58,429 nucleotides of DNA, from NCBI GenBank assembly GCA_944321515.1, contig CALULO010000010.1, positions 1 to 58,429 of the forward strand, given 5' to 3'. Source of the stretch: an uncultured Atopobiaceae bacterium. GTDB lineage: Bacteria > Actinomycetota > Coriobacteriia > Coriobacteriales > Atopobiaceae. Each line of letters starts with the position of its first letter. Within the stretch, counting starts at the first letter, position 1. The position numbers and the translations under genes were made by a program. Positions 1-8,270 of the stretch are shown here, in pieces. The notes under the pieces were generated by a model. It saw nothing but the letters and a program-made list of their open reading frames with translations. It did no database searches and was not told where the DNA came from.

Positions 1-2
1 CA

Positions 3-78
3 TGGAGCGGGCTACGGGGTTCGAACCCGCGACCTCCACCTTGGCAAGGTGGCGCGCTACCAACTGCGCTAAGCCCGC
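3..78 (-). tRNA. tRNA-Gly (anticodon GCC)
   Basis: On the minus strand a cloverleaf runs from 78 to 3. The 7-bp acceptor stem pairs 78-72 with 13-7. The anticodon loop holds GCC between complementary CCACC and GGTGG arms, and the T-arm contains GGTTCGAACCCC. The discriminator is T and the CCA end is encoded (5-3). A promoter lies just upstream at 92-120. Confidence 0.97.
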
Positions 79-91
79 AAAAGCAGGGAAT

Positions 92-120
92 ACTATACGG
101 GCCAGACGCCTTGGGCGCAA
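92..120 (-). promoter_or_regulatory. Promoter of tRNA-Gly
   Basis: Minus strand: -35 TTGCGC (120-115), 17-nt spacer, -10 TATAGT (97-92). The predicted start is a few bases before the tRNA 5' end at 78. The -35 hexamer, the following CC and a GTCTGG in the spacer are shared with the tRNA-Leu promoter at 3468-3496. Confidence 0.75.
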
Positions 121-161
121 GCGCAATCTGGCAGAAAGGTGAAGGAACTGTGAAGCAGGAG

Positions 162-938
162 CTAGGCGGGGACGTCTGCCGCCGGCTCCCCCGTCTGGTC
201 CGCCGCGCGGTCGAAGAGCTTGACAAGGCGCACCACGGTGCCCTCCCCCGTGCTCTTGTGCGCTATGGTGACGGAGTCCGTGAGCAGCCGCATAAGCCGG
301 ATGCCGCGGCCGCGCTCGGCGCACGGGCCCGCCTCTGGGGGCTCCTCGTCGTCGGCGAGCTCGTAGCCGCAGCCGCAGTCCGCCACGTCTATGGTCACGC
401 GGTCCGGGTAGGCGGCGACCGTGGCAAGGACCCCTCCCCCGGCGGTGTGGTCCACGGCGTTCCCCAGGGCCTCGCCGGAGGCCAGCTTGAGGTCAAAGAC
501 CTCGTCCGGCGAGAAGGGCAGCGAGGCGAGGAGCCTTCCCATGCGCTCACGCGCCTCCGAGAGGGCGTCGGCGTCCACCCGGAAGGTCGTACGCCAGCGA
601 GGCAGCACCGACGGGTCCAGCGCGCTCACAGACCGGCGCGCGCCGGCGCGGTCCACGGGCATGTAGTCGAGGATTCTCATGCGCCTGAGCGCCTGGTAGA
701 CCTGGGGGGAGACGTTGATGAGCGAGAGCAGGCCCCCCTCGCGCCGCATGTACCTGAGCTCGGTGAGGATGAGCCCCATCCCGGCGGAGTCGACGTGGGT
801 GACCTCGGCCATGTTCACGAAGATGCGCCGGCAGCCGTCCGCCACGAGGCGGTCTATCCGAAGGCGCACGGCAGGGACCGTCGTCACGTCGAGGTCCCCC
901 TCCACCACCACAAAGGCTATGTTGACGGTGTCAGGCAT
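162..938 (-). CDS. STAS domain fused to an RsbW-type anti-sigma kinase (HATPase_c)
   Basis: A 258-aa protein joining the two opposing parts of a partner-switching module. Residues 1-95 are a STAS (anti-anti-sigma) domain with the phospho-acceptor region DSAG (Ser51). Residues 120-245 are a GHKL ATPase of the RsbW/SpoIIAB type with N-box (ASGEALGN, Glu156/Asn160), G1 box (DCGCG) and G2 box (GRGIRL). Normally these are separate proteins: the kinase phosphorylates the STAS protein and releases or captures a sigma factor. The ATG at 938 is preferred over a TTG at 956 because GGGGA lies between them. The SpoIIE-type phosphatase just upstream is the obvious partner. No sigma-factor gene is adjacent, so the target is unknown. 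Confidence 0.85.
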   Translation of the reverse strand: MPDTVNIAFVVVEGDLDVTTVPAVRLRIDRLVADGCRRIFVNMAEVTHVDSAGMGLILTELRYMRREGGLLSLINVSPQVYQALRRMRILDYMPVDRAGARRSVSALDPSVLPRWRTTFRVDADALSEARERMGRLLASLPFSPDEVFDLKLASGEALGNAVDHTAGGGVLATVAAYPDRVTIDVADCGCGYELADDEEPPEAGPCAERGRGIRLMRLLTDSVTIAHKSTGEGTVVRLVKLFDRAADQTGEPAADVPA

Positions 939-968
939 GCCGTTGTTATTCCCCAAAACGGGCCGGGG

Positions 969-3263
969 CTAAACCGTCGGCGCGCCCTTCTCGCCGGGGG
1001 CGCGGGATGCGTCGACGGGCGAGCCCTCGCCCGCCTTGGGGACGTCGCCCAGCTCGTCGAAGCGCAGGGCCACCATCGCCACGTCGTCCTCGAGGTTGCG
1101 TCCCGTGAAGGCGTCGAGCGTGGAGAGCAGGCGCTCCACGAAGCCGTCGAAGGGCTTGTCGCCCTCGGACTCGCGCATCACCATGTCGCGCAGGCCCTCC
1201 TCGCCGAAGAACGCGCCGGAGGGGTCGCGGGCCTCGGTGGTGCCGTCCGTGTAGAGCAGCAGCACGTCCCCGCGCTCCAGGGTCACGAGGCCGTCCTGGT
1301 AGTTGATGTCGTGGAAGGCGCCCACCACGCCAGACTGCACGTCGAGGATGGAGATCTCGTCCGCGCCGGGGCCTATGAGGATCGCGGGCGGGTGCCCGGC
1401 AGAGCAGTAGCGGATCGTGCCCGCCGACAGGTCGACGATGCCCACGAAGAGCGTGGCGAAGGTCTCGAGGCGCGAGAACCCCAGCAGGAACTCGTTGAGG
1501 AGGCGGACCATGCGCGCCGGGGCGAGCCCCTCCCAGGCGTAGGCGCCGAGCGCGGTCTTGACCGCGGCGGAGACCGAGGCGGCCTCCACCCCCTTGCCGG
1601 AGACGTCGCCCATGATGACGCAGGCGCGCCGGTCCGGGAGGCGGATGAGGTCGTAGAAGTCCCCGCCCACCGAGGCGGCCTTGGTGGCCGACGAGTAGAC
1701 CGCCTGCGCCGTGATGCCGTCCACGTGCTGGAGCTCGTTCCTCATGCCGGTCTGCAGGGCCTGAGAGATGCGCTTGTCCTGCTCGCGGGCCTCCTCCCCG
1801 CGGGCGATGTCGCGAACGTCCCCGGCAAGGACCCGAAGGAAGTCGAGCTCGATGTCGTCGAGCGGCTCGGCGCCGTCCGGGCGCAGGAGCATGAGGCAGC
1901 GGCGATGCCCGGAGAGCTCGCCGAGGTCCACGAGGGCGCCCACGCAAGGCTCCCCGAGCTCGCGCAGGGCCGAGAAGAGCGGGGTGTCCGGCAGGACCGG
2001 CGCCACCGCCACCCCGTCGACCCGATGGCCCTCCACGAGCGCCTCGAAGTCCACCGGGAGCTCTTGCGCGCCGGTGAGCGGAAGCACGGCCACCACGAGG
2101 GGCTGCTGGTCGTTCACGTGCACGCGCACGAGGGCCGCCTCGAGCTCGTCGGCCGCCTCGGCGAAGACCCCCTCGATGGAATCTGCCGCCCCCGGTCCGC
2201 CCGCCGCCGCGGAGGTGAGCAGCTCCTCGCGGAGCTCCGTGGCCAGCGAGTCAAGCCGTGCCGCACGCCGGGCCCGCAGCGTCGTGAACGCGCCGGCCAG
2301 CTGGACGGAGAGGTAGTGGGCAACGGAGTCGAGCAGCCCCGCCTCCTCCTTGAGGATGGGGTGCACGCGCCTCCAGCCGACCTCGATGATCGAGATCACG
2401 TGACCGCCGAACCACACCGGCACGGAGACGAAGCTCGTGAACGGCGGGAGCATGTCCGAGCGCATCCGGAGCACCTCGTGGGTGTCCTCGTTGACGACCT
2501 CGCGGGTGGTGAGGCGCCCCTGGCGCAGCGCCCCGCTCGAGGGGGCGCACACGCGCAGGCGGACGGCGCGCCCCTCGCGGATGGCGAGCCGCTCCACGCT
2601 GCGCCCGGAGGGCATGAAGCGCGCGACCTTCTCGCCCGCGAGGCCGCTTGAGATGCCGCGCAGGTGGAAGCCGTCGGCCTCCGCGAGGTAGACGATCGTG
2701 CCGTCCGCCTCCATGGTCTCGGTGACCTCCTCGAGCACGCGGTCGAAGAGGGCCGAGACGTTGGTGGAGTCGAGGGTGTCGAGGACTATGTTGAGCGTGC
2801 CGGCGAGGCGGTGGTTTGCACGGCGCAGGTCCTCGAGAGCACGGGCGCCCTCGCGGTCCAGCAGGGCGCCGTCGCTCGAGGGGCGCGCGACGAGCAGGTA
2901 GGTCTCACCGGGCGCCTGGACGGCCTCGCAGCGCACCCGCACGTTCACGGAGCGCCCTCCCTCCCCCCGACAGGCCACGAGGGCCGCGGCGCCGTCCGTG
3001 GGGAACGGGAGCTCCCGCGCGTCGAAGGGCCCCGCAACGTCGTCAGGGGAGGCCGGGAAGAGCAGCCTGACGTCAGAGCCCACCAGGCCGTCGGGGGCGT
3101 CGAAGAGCTCCGCCGCCTCGTCGTTCGAGAGCAGCACTCGCCCCATGCCGTCAAAGACGAGCACGGCCTCGCAGGTGAGCTGCAGCAGGCGCGAAAGGGT
3201 CCCGACGAGGCTCCCCTCGCCGATGCCCTCGACGCGCCGCGTGGAAAGTCCTGCCTTGGCCAT
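969..3263 (-). CDS. PP2C (SpoIIE/RsbU-type) phosphatase with PAS and GAF sensor domains
   Basis: A 764-aa soluble signalling phosphatase. A PAS-like domain (about residues 20-140, with VLVFDGMGRVLLSN) is followed by a GAF domain (about 165-320), a further GAF-like or linker region, and a C-terminal SpoIIE PP2C domain (about 535-745). The PP2C domain carries the metal-binding motifs GGDFYDL and GDVSGKG and the later DGTTEARD. Such proteins dephosphorylate phospho-STAS proteins. The target here is most likely the STAS-kinase fusion whose gene begins about 30 nt downstream in the same transcript. The start at 3263 has a GGGGGAG ribosome site. The ligand sensed cannot be read from sequence. Confidence 0.88.
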   Translation of the reverse strand: MAKAGLSTRRVEGIGEGSLVGTLSRLLQLTCEAVLVFDGMGRVLLSNDEAAELFDAPDGLVGSDVRLLFPASPDDVAGPFDARELPFPTDGAAALVACRGEGGRSVNVRVRCEAVQAPGETYLLVARPSSDGALLDREGARALEDLRRANHRLAGTLNIVLDTLDSTNVSALFDRVLEEVTETMEADGTIVYLAEADGFHLRGISSGLAGEKVARFMPSGRSVERLAIREGRAVRLRVCAPSSGALRQGRLTTREVVNEDTHEVLRMRSDMLPPFTSFVSVPVWFGGHVISIIEVGWRRVHPILKEEAGLLDSVAHYLSVQLAGAFTTLRARRAARLDSLATELREELLTSAAAGGPGAADSIEGVFAEAADELEAALVRVHVNDQQPLVVAVLPLTGAQELPVDFEALVEGHRVDGVAVAPVLPDTPLFSALRELGEPCVGALVDLGELSGHRRCLMLLRPDGAEPLDDIELDFLRVLAGDVRDIARGEEAREQDKRISQALQTGMRNELQHVDGITAQAVYSSATKAASVGGDFYDLIRLPDRRACVIMGDVSGKGVEAASVSAAVKTALGAYAWEGLAPARMVRLLNEFLLGFSRLETFATLFVGIVDLSAGTIRYCSAGHPPAILIGPGADEISILDVQSGVVGAFHDINYQDGLVTLERGDVLLLYTDGTTEARDPSGAFFGEEGLRDMVMRESEGDKPFDGFVERLLSTLDAFTGRNLEDDVAMVALRFDELGDVPKAGEGSPVDASRAPGEKGAPTV

Positions 3264-3311
3264 GTCTCCCCCGCCCTCGCCGCCAGCGGCGCAATGACGC
3301 CGCTGCTTACG

Positions 3312-3340
3312 AAAAAGGCGGACTCCCGAAGGAGCCCGCC
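3312..3340 (-). terminator. Rho-independent terminator after tRNA-Leu
   Basis: Minus strand: a 10-bp stem with one mismatch (GGCGGGCTCC against GGAGTCCGCC) and a TTCG loop, followed by TTTTT (3316-3312). It lies ten nucleotides past the encoded CCA end, so it ends the tRNA-Leu transcript. Confidence 0.85.
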
Positions 3341-3349
3341 GTCATTTCG

Positions 3350-3440
3350 TGGTGTCGGAGGCGGGACTTGAACCCGCACGACCTTTTAGTCAGTCACTAG
3401 CACCTCAAGCTAGCGCGTCTGCCAATTCCGCCACTCCGAC
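3350..3440 (-). tRNA. tRNA-Leu (anticodon GAG)
   Basis: Class II tRNA of 91 nt including an encoded CCA. The acceptor GTCGGAG (3440-3434) pairs with 3360-3354. The anticodon arm CTAGC/GCTAG encloses TTGAGGT, giving anticodon GAG for CUC/CUU codons. A long variable arm is present and the T-loop is GGTTCAAGTCC. Confidence 0.96.
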
Positions 3441-3467
3441 TTGTCACTGCGCTTTCGCGCAAGGAGT

Positions 3468-3496
3468 AGTATGCACCAGACCCCCATCGGGCGCAA
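3468..3496 (-). promoter_or_regulatory. Promoter of tRNA-Leu
   Basis: Minus strand: -35 TTGCGC (3496-3491), 17-nt spacer, -10 CATACT (3473-3468), about 28 nt before the tRNA 5' end. The architecture matches the tRNA-Gly promoter at 92-120. Confidence 0.7.
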
Positions 3497-3580
3497 GCCC
3501 CAATTTTGGATTTTTTTGCCTGGCGAGAAGGACACCTGGGTACGGTGCATTTTTCACCTTCCGCCGAGGGGCGCCCAAAC

Positions 3581-3611
3581 AGAAAGAGGGAGGCCCCTCA
3601 CGGGACCTCCC
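3581..3611 (-). terminator. Terminator-like hairpin after secG
   Basis: Minus-strand stem GGGAGGTCCC / GGGGCCTCCC, nearly perfect, followed by TCTTTCT (3587-3581). It lies about 27 nt past the secG stop. The U-tract is interrupted, so termination strength is uncertain. Confidence 0.6.
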
Positions 3612-3637
3612 TCCAATCAGTTACGCTGTGCGCTCCC

Positions 3638-3889
3638 CTAGCCCATGGTGCCCGTCGGGAAGGTGAGGGCCATCACGATGACGCAGGCGATGAAGACCAC
3701 GGTGGTGATGACCGTGAGGCGGTTGAGGTTCTTCTCGAGCACGCCCGAGCCGGCGCCGGAGTTGTAGATCGAGGAAGCGATCATCTCCGAGACGCCGGTG
3801 CCCTTGCCGGAGTGCATGAGGACGAGGGCCACCGTCAACAGGCCGGAGATGACGAGCAGGACGACGAGGATGATGTTGAGGACGTTCAC
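3638..3889 (-). CDS. secG: SecG, preprotein translocase subunit
   Basis: An 83-aa protein with two membrane segments (about residues 3-25 and 58-77). It has the typical SecG spacer with SGKGTGVSEM and a NRLT motif before the second helix. SecG associates with SecYE in the membrane and aids SecA-driven export. The GTG start at 3889 is chosen because AGGAGAG lies directly upstream and the length fits SecG; a longer in-frame reading would add an unlikely N-terminus. It is the last gene of the gap-pgk-tpiA-secG string, separated from tpiA by a terminator-like hairpin. Confidence 0.93.
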   Translation of the reverse strand: MNVLNIILVVLLVISGLLTVALVLMHSGKGTGVSEMIASSIYNSGAGSGVLEKNLNRLTVITTVVFIACVIVMALTFPTGTMG

Positions 3890-3932
3890 GTAACTCTCCT
3901 TAGGGGCAGATGCAGTCCGGTTTGCAATGGTA

Positions 3933-3965
3933 ACACAAAGGGACCCGAGCTCTCGCCCGGGTCCC
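3933..3965 (-). terminator. Terminator after tpiA
   Basis: Minus-strand stem GGGACCCG/CGGGTCCC with a 10-nt loop, followed by TTTGTGT (3939-3933). It sits 50 nt beyond the tpiA stop and upstream of secG, so secG may have its own promoter or be expressed by read-through. Confidence 0.65.
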
Positions 3966-4016
3966 AGAACACACATCTACCTATGCCCAGATGCGCGTCG
4001 GATGGCGCGAGTGGCC

Positions 4017-4784
4017 TTACGCCATGGCGCTCTTGACCATGGCGGCGAAGCTGTCGGCCTTGAGGGAAGCGCCACCGACGAGCGCGCCGTCGACGTCCTC
4101 CTTCTCCAGGAAGCCGGCGATGTTCTCCGGCTTGGCGGAGCCGCCGTAGAGGACGCGGATGCCGGCCGCGGTCTCCTCGCCAAAGATCTCGGCGAGGGTC
4201 TTGCGGATGGCGCCGCAGACCTCCTGGGCGTCGTCAGCCGTGGCGGTCTTGCCGGTACCGATGGCCCAGATGGGCTCGTAGGCAACCACGTACTTGGACG
4301 GGTCGGTGATCTCCAGGCCCTCGGTGTCCTTCTTGATCTGGTCGACGACGAACTCGACGTGCTTGCCCGCCTCGCGGACCTCGAGGGACTCGCCGCAGCA
4401 GCTGATGGGGACGATGCCGTGAGCCATGAGGGCCTTGGCCTTCTTGTTCACGTCCTCGTCCGTCTCGCCGAAGTAGTCGCGGCGCTCGGAGTGACCGATG
4501 ACGCAGTAGGTGGCGCCCACGGACTCGAGCATGCTGGGGGCCGTCTCGCCGGTGTAGGCGCCGGACTCCTCCCAGTACACGTTCTGCGCGCCGAGCGCAA
4601 ACGGGGCGCTCGTCTGCTCGATGACCTCGGAGACGCCCTTGAGGTCGACGGCCGGCGGGCAGACCACGACGTCAACGTCGCCGGTGCCGTCCTTGAGCTC
4701 GTCGGCAAGGCCCTGGGCGAGAACGACGCCCTCGCTGTAGGTCTTGTTCATCTTCCAGTTGCCAGCGATCATCCTCTTACGCAT
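4017..4784 (-). CDS. tpiA: Triosephosphate isomerase
   Basis: A 255-aa TIM-barrel enzyme interconverting dihydroxyacetone phosphate and glyceraldehyde 3-phosphate in glycolysis. Catalytic Lys11 is in GNWKMN, the catalytic His in IGHSERR, the catalytic Glu in [11 protein letters not shown], and the phosphate loop has GGSAKPEN. The ATG at 4784 overlaps the pgk stop codon (ATGCGTAA) and has GGAGG nine nucleotides upstream, indicating translational coupling. An upstream in-frame extension is discarded because it would overlap pgk by 68 nt and has no family counterpart. Confidence 0.97.
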   Translation of the reverse strand: MRKRMIAGNWKMNKTYSEGVVLAQGLADELKDGTGDVDVVVCPPAVDLKGVSEVIEQTSAPFALGAQNVYWEESGAYTGETAPSMLESVGATYCVIGHSERRDYFGETDEDVNKKAKALMAHGIVPISCCGESLEVREAGKHVEFVVDQIKKDTEGLEITDPSKYVVAYEPIWAIGTGKTATADDAQEVCGAIRKTLAEIFGEETAAGIRVLYGGSAKPENIAGFLEKEDVDGALVGGASLKADSFAAMVKSAMA

Positions 4785-5967
4785 CGAGAAGCGCCTCCAC
4801 TCCAGGAAGGGCCTTGCCCTCGACGAGCTCCATGGAAGCGCCACCGCCGGTGGAGATCCAGCTCATCTTGTCGGCCAGGCCGAACTTGTTGATGGCGGCC
4901 ACGGAGTCGCCGCCGCCGATGATCGAGGTGCAGTCGGAGTCGGCCACGGCGCGGGCGACGGCCTCGGTGCCGGCAGCGAACTGGTCCATCTCGAAGACGC
5001 CCATGGGGCCGTTCCAGAAGACGGTCTTGGCGCCCTTGATGGCCTCGGCGTAGAGCTCGCGGGTCTTGGGGCCGATGTCCATGCCCATGCGGTCGTCAGG
5101 GATCTTGTCGGAGTCGACGATCTCGCCCTCGGCGTCCTCGCCGAAGTGGTCGGCAACCACGTTGTCGATCGGGAGCAGGATCTTGACGCCCTTGTCCTCG
5201 GCCTTCTTGAGCATCTCGCCGGCGCGCTCGACCCAGTCCTCCTCCTTGAGGGAGGTGCCCACGGTGTAGCCCTTGGCAAGGAAGAAGGTGTAGGCCATGC
5301 CGCCGCCGATGATCAGCGTGTCGGCGGAGTCGATGAGGTGATCGAGGACGCCGATCTTGGAGGACACCTTGGAGCCGCCGACGATGGCGACGAACGGGCG
5401 CTCGGGATCGGCGAAGATGGAGGTCAGGGTGTCGACCTCCTTCTCAAGCAGGAAGCCGGCGTAGGCGGGCAGGTAGGCGGCAGGGCCGACCACGGAGCCC
5501 TGGGCGCGGTGCGCGGTGCCGAAGGCGTCAAGCACGAAGACGTCGCCGTAGGAGGCGAGGGTCTTGGCGATCTCGGGGTCGTTCTTCTTCTCGCGCTTGT
5601 CGAAGCGGACGTTCTCGAGGACGAGGATGTCGCCGGGCTCGAGGGCGTCAACGGCGGCCTTGGCCTTCTCGCCGTAGGTGTCGTCGACGAACTTGACCTC
5701 ATAGCCGGTGAGCTCGGCGAGCTTCTCGGCGGCCGGCTTGAGCGAGAGCTCGGGCTCGGGGCCGTCGCCCTTGGGGCGGCCGAGGTGGCTCATGAGGATG
5801 GTCTTGGCGTTGTGCTCCTTGAGGTACTTGATGGTGGGGATGGCGGCGCGCACGCGCGTGTCGTCGGTCACGACGCCGTCCTTCAGGGGCACGTTGAAGT
5901 CAACGCGCATGAGGACGCGCTTGCCGTCGACGTCAGCGTCGCGGACGGTCTTCTTGGTGAAAGCCAT
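4777..5967 (-). CDS. pgk: Phosphoglycerate kinase
   Basis: A 396-aa glycolytic kinase making ATP from 1,3-bisphosphoglycerate. The N-terminal substrate domain shows [11 protein letters not shown] and GTAHRAQGS. The hinge region has [11 protein letters not shown], and the C-terminal nucleotide domain ends with a GGGDSVAA loop and [14 protein letters not shown]. Length is normal. The start at 5967 has AGGAG. It lies between gap (104-nt gap with a hairpin) and tpiA (8-nt overlap). Confidence 0.97.
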   Translation of the reverse strand: MAFTKKTVRDADVDGKRVLMRVDFNVPLKDGVVTDDTRVRAAIPTIKYLKEHNAKTILMSHLGRPKGDGPEPELSLKPAAEKLAELTGYEVKFVDDTYGEKAKAAVDALEPGDILVLENVRFDKREKKNDPEIAKTLASYGDVFVLDAFGTAHRAQGSVVGPAAYLPAYAGFLLEKEVDTLTSIFADPERPFVAIVGGSKVSSKIGVLDHLIDSADTLIIGGGMAYTFFLAKGYTVGTSLKEEDWVERAGEMLKKAEDKGVKILLPIDNVVADHFGEDAEGEIVDSDKIPDDRMGMDIGPKTRELYAEAIKGAKTVFWNGPMGVFEMDQFAAGTEAVARAVADSDCTSIIGGGDSVAAINKFGLADKMSWISTGGGASMELVEGKALPGVEALLDA

Positions 5968-6003
5968 GCTTCACTCCTTGTGACTGCGGGGCTTACTTAC
6001 GGA

Positions 6004-6046
6004 AAGGGGCGCGGCCGCGGCCCTGTGAGCTGCGACCGCACCCCTT
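6004..6046. other. GC-rich hairpin between gap and pgk
   Basis: Inverted repeat of about 15 bp (6004-6018 against 6032-6046, two G-U or mismatched pairs), loop 13 nt. There is no U-run on the minus strand. It probably stabilises or processes the mRNA between gap and pgk rather than terminating it. Confidence 0.5.
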
Positions 6047-6071
6047 GCGAAAAGCTGATGCGAAGCGAGAA

Positions 6072-7097
6072 CTACGCGACGAACTTCTCGAAGTACTTGA
6101 TGGTGCGGACCATCTGGGAGGTGTAGGAGTTCTCGTTGTCGTACCAAGAGGTGACCTGCACCAGGGTCTGGCCGTTGCCGAGGTCAGAGCACATGGTCTG
6201 CGTGGCGTCGAAGATCGAGCCGTGGGTCTCGCCGACGATGTCGCGGGACACGATCTCGTCCTCGTTGTAGGCGAAGGTCTCGGGGATGGTCTCGGCGTAG
6301 GCCTTCATGGCAGCGTTGACCTCGTCGACGGTGACCTTCTTGTCAACGACGGCGTAGAGGTTGGTCAGCGAGCCGGTCGGCGTCGGGACGCGCTGGGCGG
6401 CACCGATGAGCTTGCCGTTGAGCTCGGGGAGCACGAGGCCGATGGCCTTGGCGGCACCGGTGCTGTTGGGGACGATGTTCTCAGAGCAGGCGCGGCTGCG
6501 GCGCTTGTTGCCCTTGCGCTGCGGGCCGTCGAGCGGCATCTGGTCGCCGGTGAAGGCGTGGATGGTGGTCATGATGCCGGAGACGATCGGGGCGAAGTCG
6601 TTGAGGCCCTTGGCCATCGGCGCGAGGCAGTTGGTGGTGCAGGAGGCGGCGGAGATGATGTCATCGTCGGCCGTCAGCGTCTCGTGGTTGACGTTGTAGA
6701 CGATGGTCGGCAGGTCGTTGCCCGCGGGAGCGGAGATGACGACCTTCTTGGCGCCAGCGTTGATGTGCGCCTGAGCCTTGGCCTTGGAGGTGTAGAAGCC
6801 AGTGCACTCGAGGACGACGTCCACGCCGAGCTCGCCCCAAGGAAGGTTGTTGGCGTCAGCCTCCTTGTAGATGGTGATCTTCTTGCCGTCAACGATGATG
6901 GCGTCCTCGGTGGACTCAACCGTGTGCTCGCGGGAGTAGTTGCCCTGGGTGGAGTCATACTTCAGCAGGTACGCGAGCATGTCCGGGGAGGTGAGGTCGT
7001 TGATGGCCACGATCTCGGTGCCCTCGTGGGCGAACATCTGACGGAACGCCAGACGGCCAATGCGACCAAAGCCGTTGATAGCAACCTTTACTGCCAT
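6072..7097 (-). CDS. gap: Glyceraldehyde-3-phosphate dehydrogenase, type I
   Basis: A 341-aa NAD-dependent dehydrogenase. The N-terminal Rossmann motif is INGFGRIGR, the catalytic cysteine is in SCTTNCLAP, and the C-terminal domain includes WYDNENSY. The ATG at 7097 has GAAAGGAG eight nucleotides upstream; a longer reading frame to 7196 is not used because it lacks a ribosome site and family support. It is the first gene of the gap-pgk-tpiA operon and has its own candidate promoter. Confidence 0.97.
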   Translation of the reverse strand: MAVKVAINGFGRIGRLAFRQMFAHEGTEIVAINDLTSPDMLAYLLKYDSTQGNYSREHTVESTEDAIIVDGKKITIYKEADANNLPWGELGVDVVLECTGFYTSKAKAQAHINAGAKKVVISAPAGNDLPTIVYNVNHETLTADDDIISAASCTTNCLAPMAKGLNDFAPIVSGIMTTIHAFTGDQMPLDGPQRKGNKRRSRACSENIVPNSTGAAKAIGLVLPELNGKLIGAAQRVPTPTGSLTNLYAVVDKKVTVDEVNAAMKAYAETIPETFAYNEDEIVSRDIVGETHGSIFDATQTMCSDLGNGQTLVQVTSWYDNENSYTSQMVRTIKYFEKFVA

Positions 7098-7174
7098 GCT
7101 TTCTCCTTTCACGGTGCCGCCGAGGTCCTTCCCCGGCGAACCAAGCACAGGGCGAGTCGCCCTAACCACTCGAT

Positions 7175-7201
7175 AGTGTACCCCACACGCGCCCATGTGA
7201 A
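7175..7201 (-). promoter_or_regulatory. Candidate gap promoter
   Basis: Minus strand: TTCACA (7201-7196), 15-nt spacer, TACACT (7180-7175). The same TACACT -10 hexamer occurs before uvrA, uvrB and hisI. The spacer is short and an alternative -10 (ACTATC, 18-nt spacer) overlaps it. Confidence 0.45.
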
Positions 7202-7258
7202 GCGCGCAATCCTGAAACAGGTGGGAAATTTGAGCCTATGACGCTCAGATATGGCGAA

Positions 7259-7305
7259 GCGCACGCCGCGGCGGGCGGGCCGAGACGCCTGCCCGGCCCG
7301 TGCGC
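7259..7305 (-). terminator. Hairpin immediately after whiA
   Basis: The outer stem GCGCACG / CGTGCGC encloses a further GC-rich inverted repeat (GGGCGGGC region). It begins at the base after the whiA stop. Only a weak U-rich tail follows, so termination is likely but not certain. Confidence 0.5.
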
Positions 7306-8268
7306 TCACCCCTCGACGCGCCCCGGGGCCTGCGCGTCCCTCTCGGCCTCGGCGACGAGCTCCTCGAGGCGCAGGACCCTGTGGTACATCGCCGACTTAG
7401 AGGCCGGAGGGTCGAGCTCGGCGCCCAGTGCGGCGAGGCTCAGCTCGGGATGGGCGCGGCGAGCCTGGCAGAAGGCCCGGAGCGCCGGGGGCAGCGCGGC
7501 GAGGCCGACCTCGCGCTCGGCGCGGTCGATGAGGTCGAGCTGTGCCGCGGCGGCGCCCGTGGAGCGGGCCTGGTTGGCCATCTCCGCGTTGACGCGGCGG
7601 TTGACGTCGTTCTTGACGGACTTCTTGGCGCGGGCCACCTCCACCACGCGCGCCATCCTGCCGGCGCCCATCGCCCGCAGGAGCGCGATGACGTCGTCGT
7701 AGCTCTTGAGATAGATGGCGTAGGCGCCGCGTCGACGGTTGAGGCGCGCCTGCACCCCGAACGACCCCACCAGGGAGACGAGGCCGCGGGCGAAGTCCTC
7801 CCCCGTCACGGCGATCTCGAGGTGGAAGTCCCCGCGCGGGTCCGCGATGAAGCCGCCGGCCATGAAGGCGCCGCGGACGAAGGCCTCGCGCGCGGGCCGG
7901 GAGGCGAGCAGCCTCACGGGCACGCCCGTGGCGAGGCCGCGGCCCGGCACCAGAATTCCCAGCCTCACGAGGTCGTCGGCAAGCTCGTCCTGCTCGGGCA
8001 TCTCGATGAGGTAGTTCCTGGTCTTGTGCAGCACCGAGCGCCTGACCGTCAGAGAGGTCTCCAGGTCGAAGACCTTGTGCGTGAGCTTGATCACGGTGCG
8101 CGCCACCGCGCCCGTCTCGGTGGCGATGCGGATGGAGTAGCGCCCCGACCCCCGGAACGACATCGTGCCGCACACGCGGATGAGGGCCGAGAGCTGAGCG
8201 AGCTCGGCGTCGGGGCTGGGGGCCTCCACGCGGGAGAGCTCGTCTTTGACCTCTGCGGTGAAGGACAT
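7306..8268 (-). CDS. whiA: WhiA-family DNA-binding protein
   Basis: A 320-aa protein with the two-part WhiA architecture: an N-terminal degenerate LAGLIDADG-like domain (FVRGAFMAGGFI and GDFHLEIAV are typical) and a C-terminal helix-turn-helix region (about 230-300). WhiA is a transcriptional regulator linked to cell division and sporulation in Streptomyces and widely conserved in Gram-positives. Its ATG is separated from the rapZ stop by two bases, so the two are co-translated. The usual third member, yvcK, is absent between them. Confidence 0.93.
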   Translation of the reverse strand: MSFTAEVKDELSRVEAPSPDAELAQLSALIRVCGTMSFRGSGRYSIRIATETGAVARTVIKLTHKVFDLETSLTVRRSVLHKTRNYLIEMPEQDELADDLVRLGILVPGRGLATGVPVRLLASRPAREAFVRGAFMAGGFIADPRGDFHLEIAVTGEDFARGLVSLVGSFGVQARLNRRRGAYAIYLKSYDDVIALLRAMGAGRMARVVEVARAKKSVKNDVNRRVNAEMANQARSTGAAAAQLDLIDRAEREVGLAALPPALRAFCQARRAHPELSLAALGAELDPPASKSAMYHRVLRLEELVAEAERDAQAPGRVEG

Positions 8269-8270
8269 GG

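Noticed and set aside
939..956. TTG at 956 as start of the STAS-kinase gene
   Set aside because: No SD lies upstream of it, while GGGGA sits between it and the ATG at 938.
111..3371. Long plus-strand open frames opposite the STAS/PP2C genes (for example 111-2651)
   Set aside because: They are side effects of high third-position GC on the true minus-strand genes; the predicted proteins are His/Arg/Gly-rich, lack domains and have no ribosome sites. The same reasoning removes similar frames opposite the his genes, uvrA, uvrB and MurJ.
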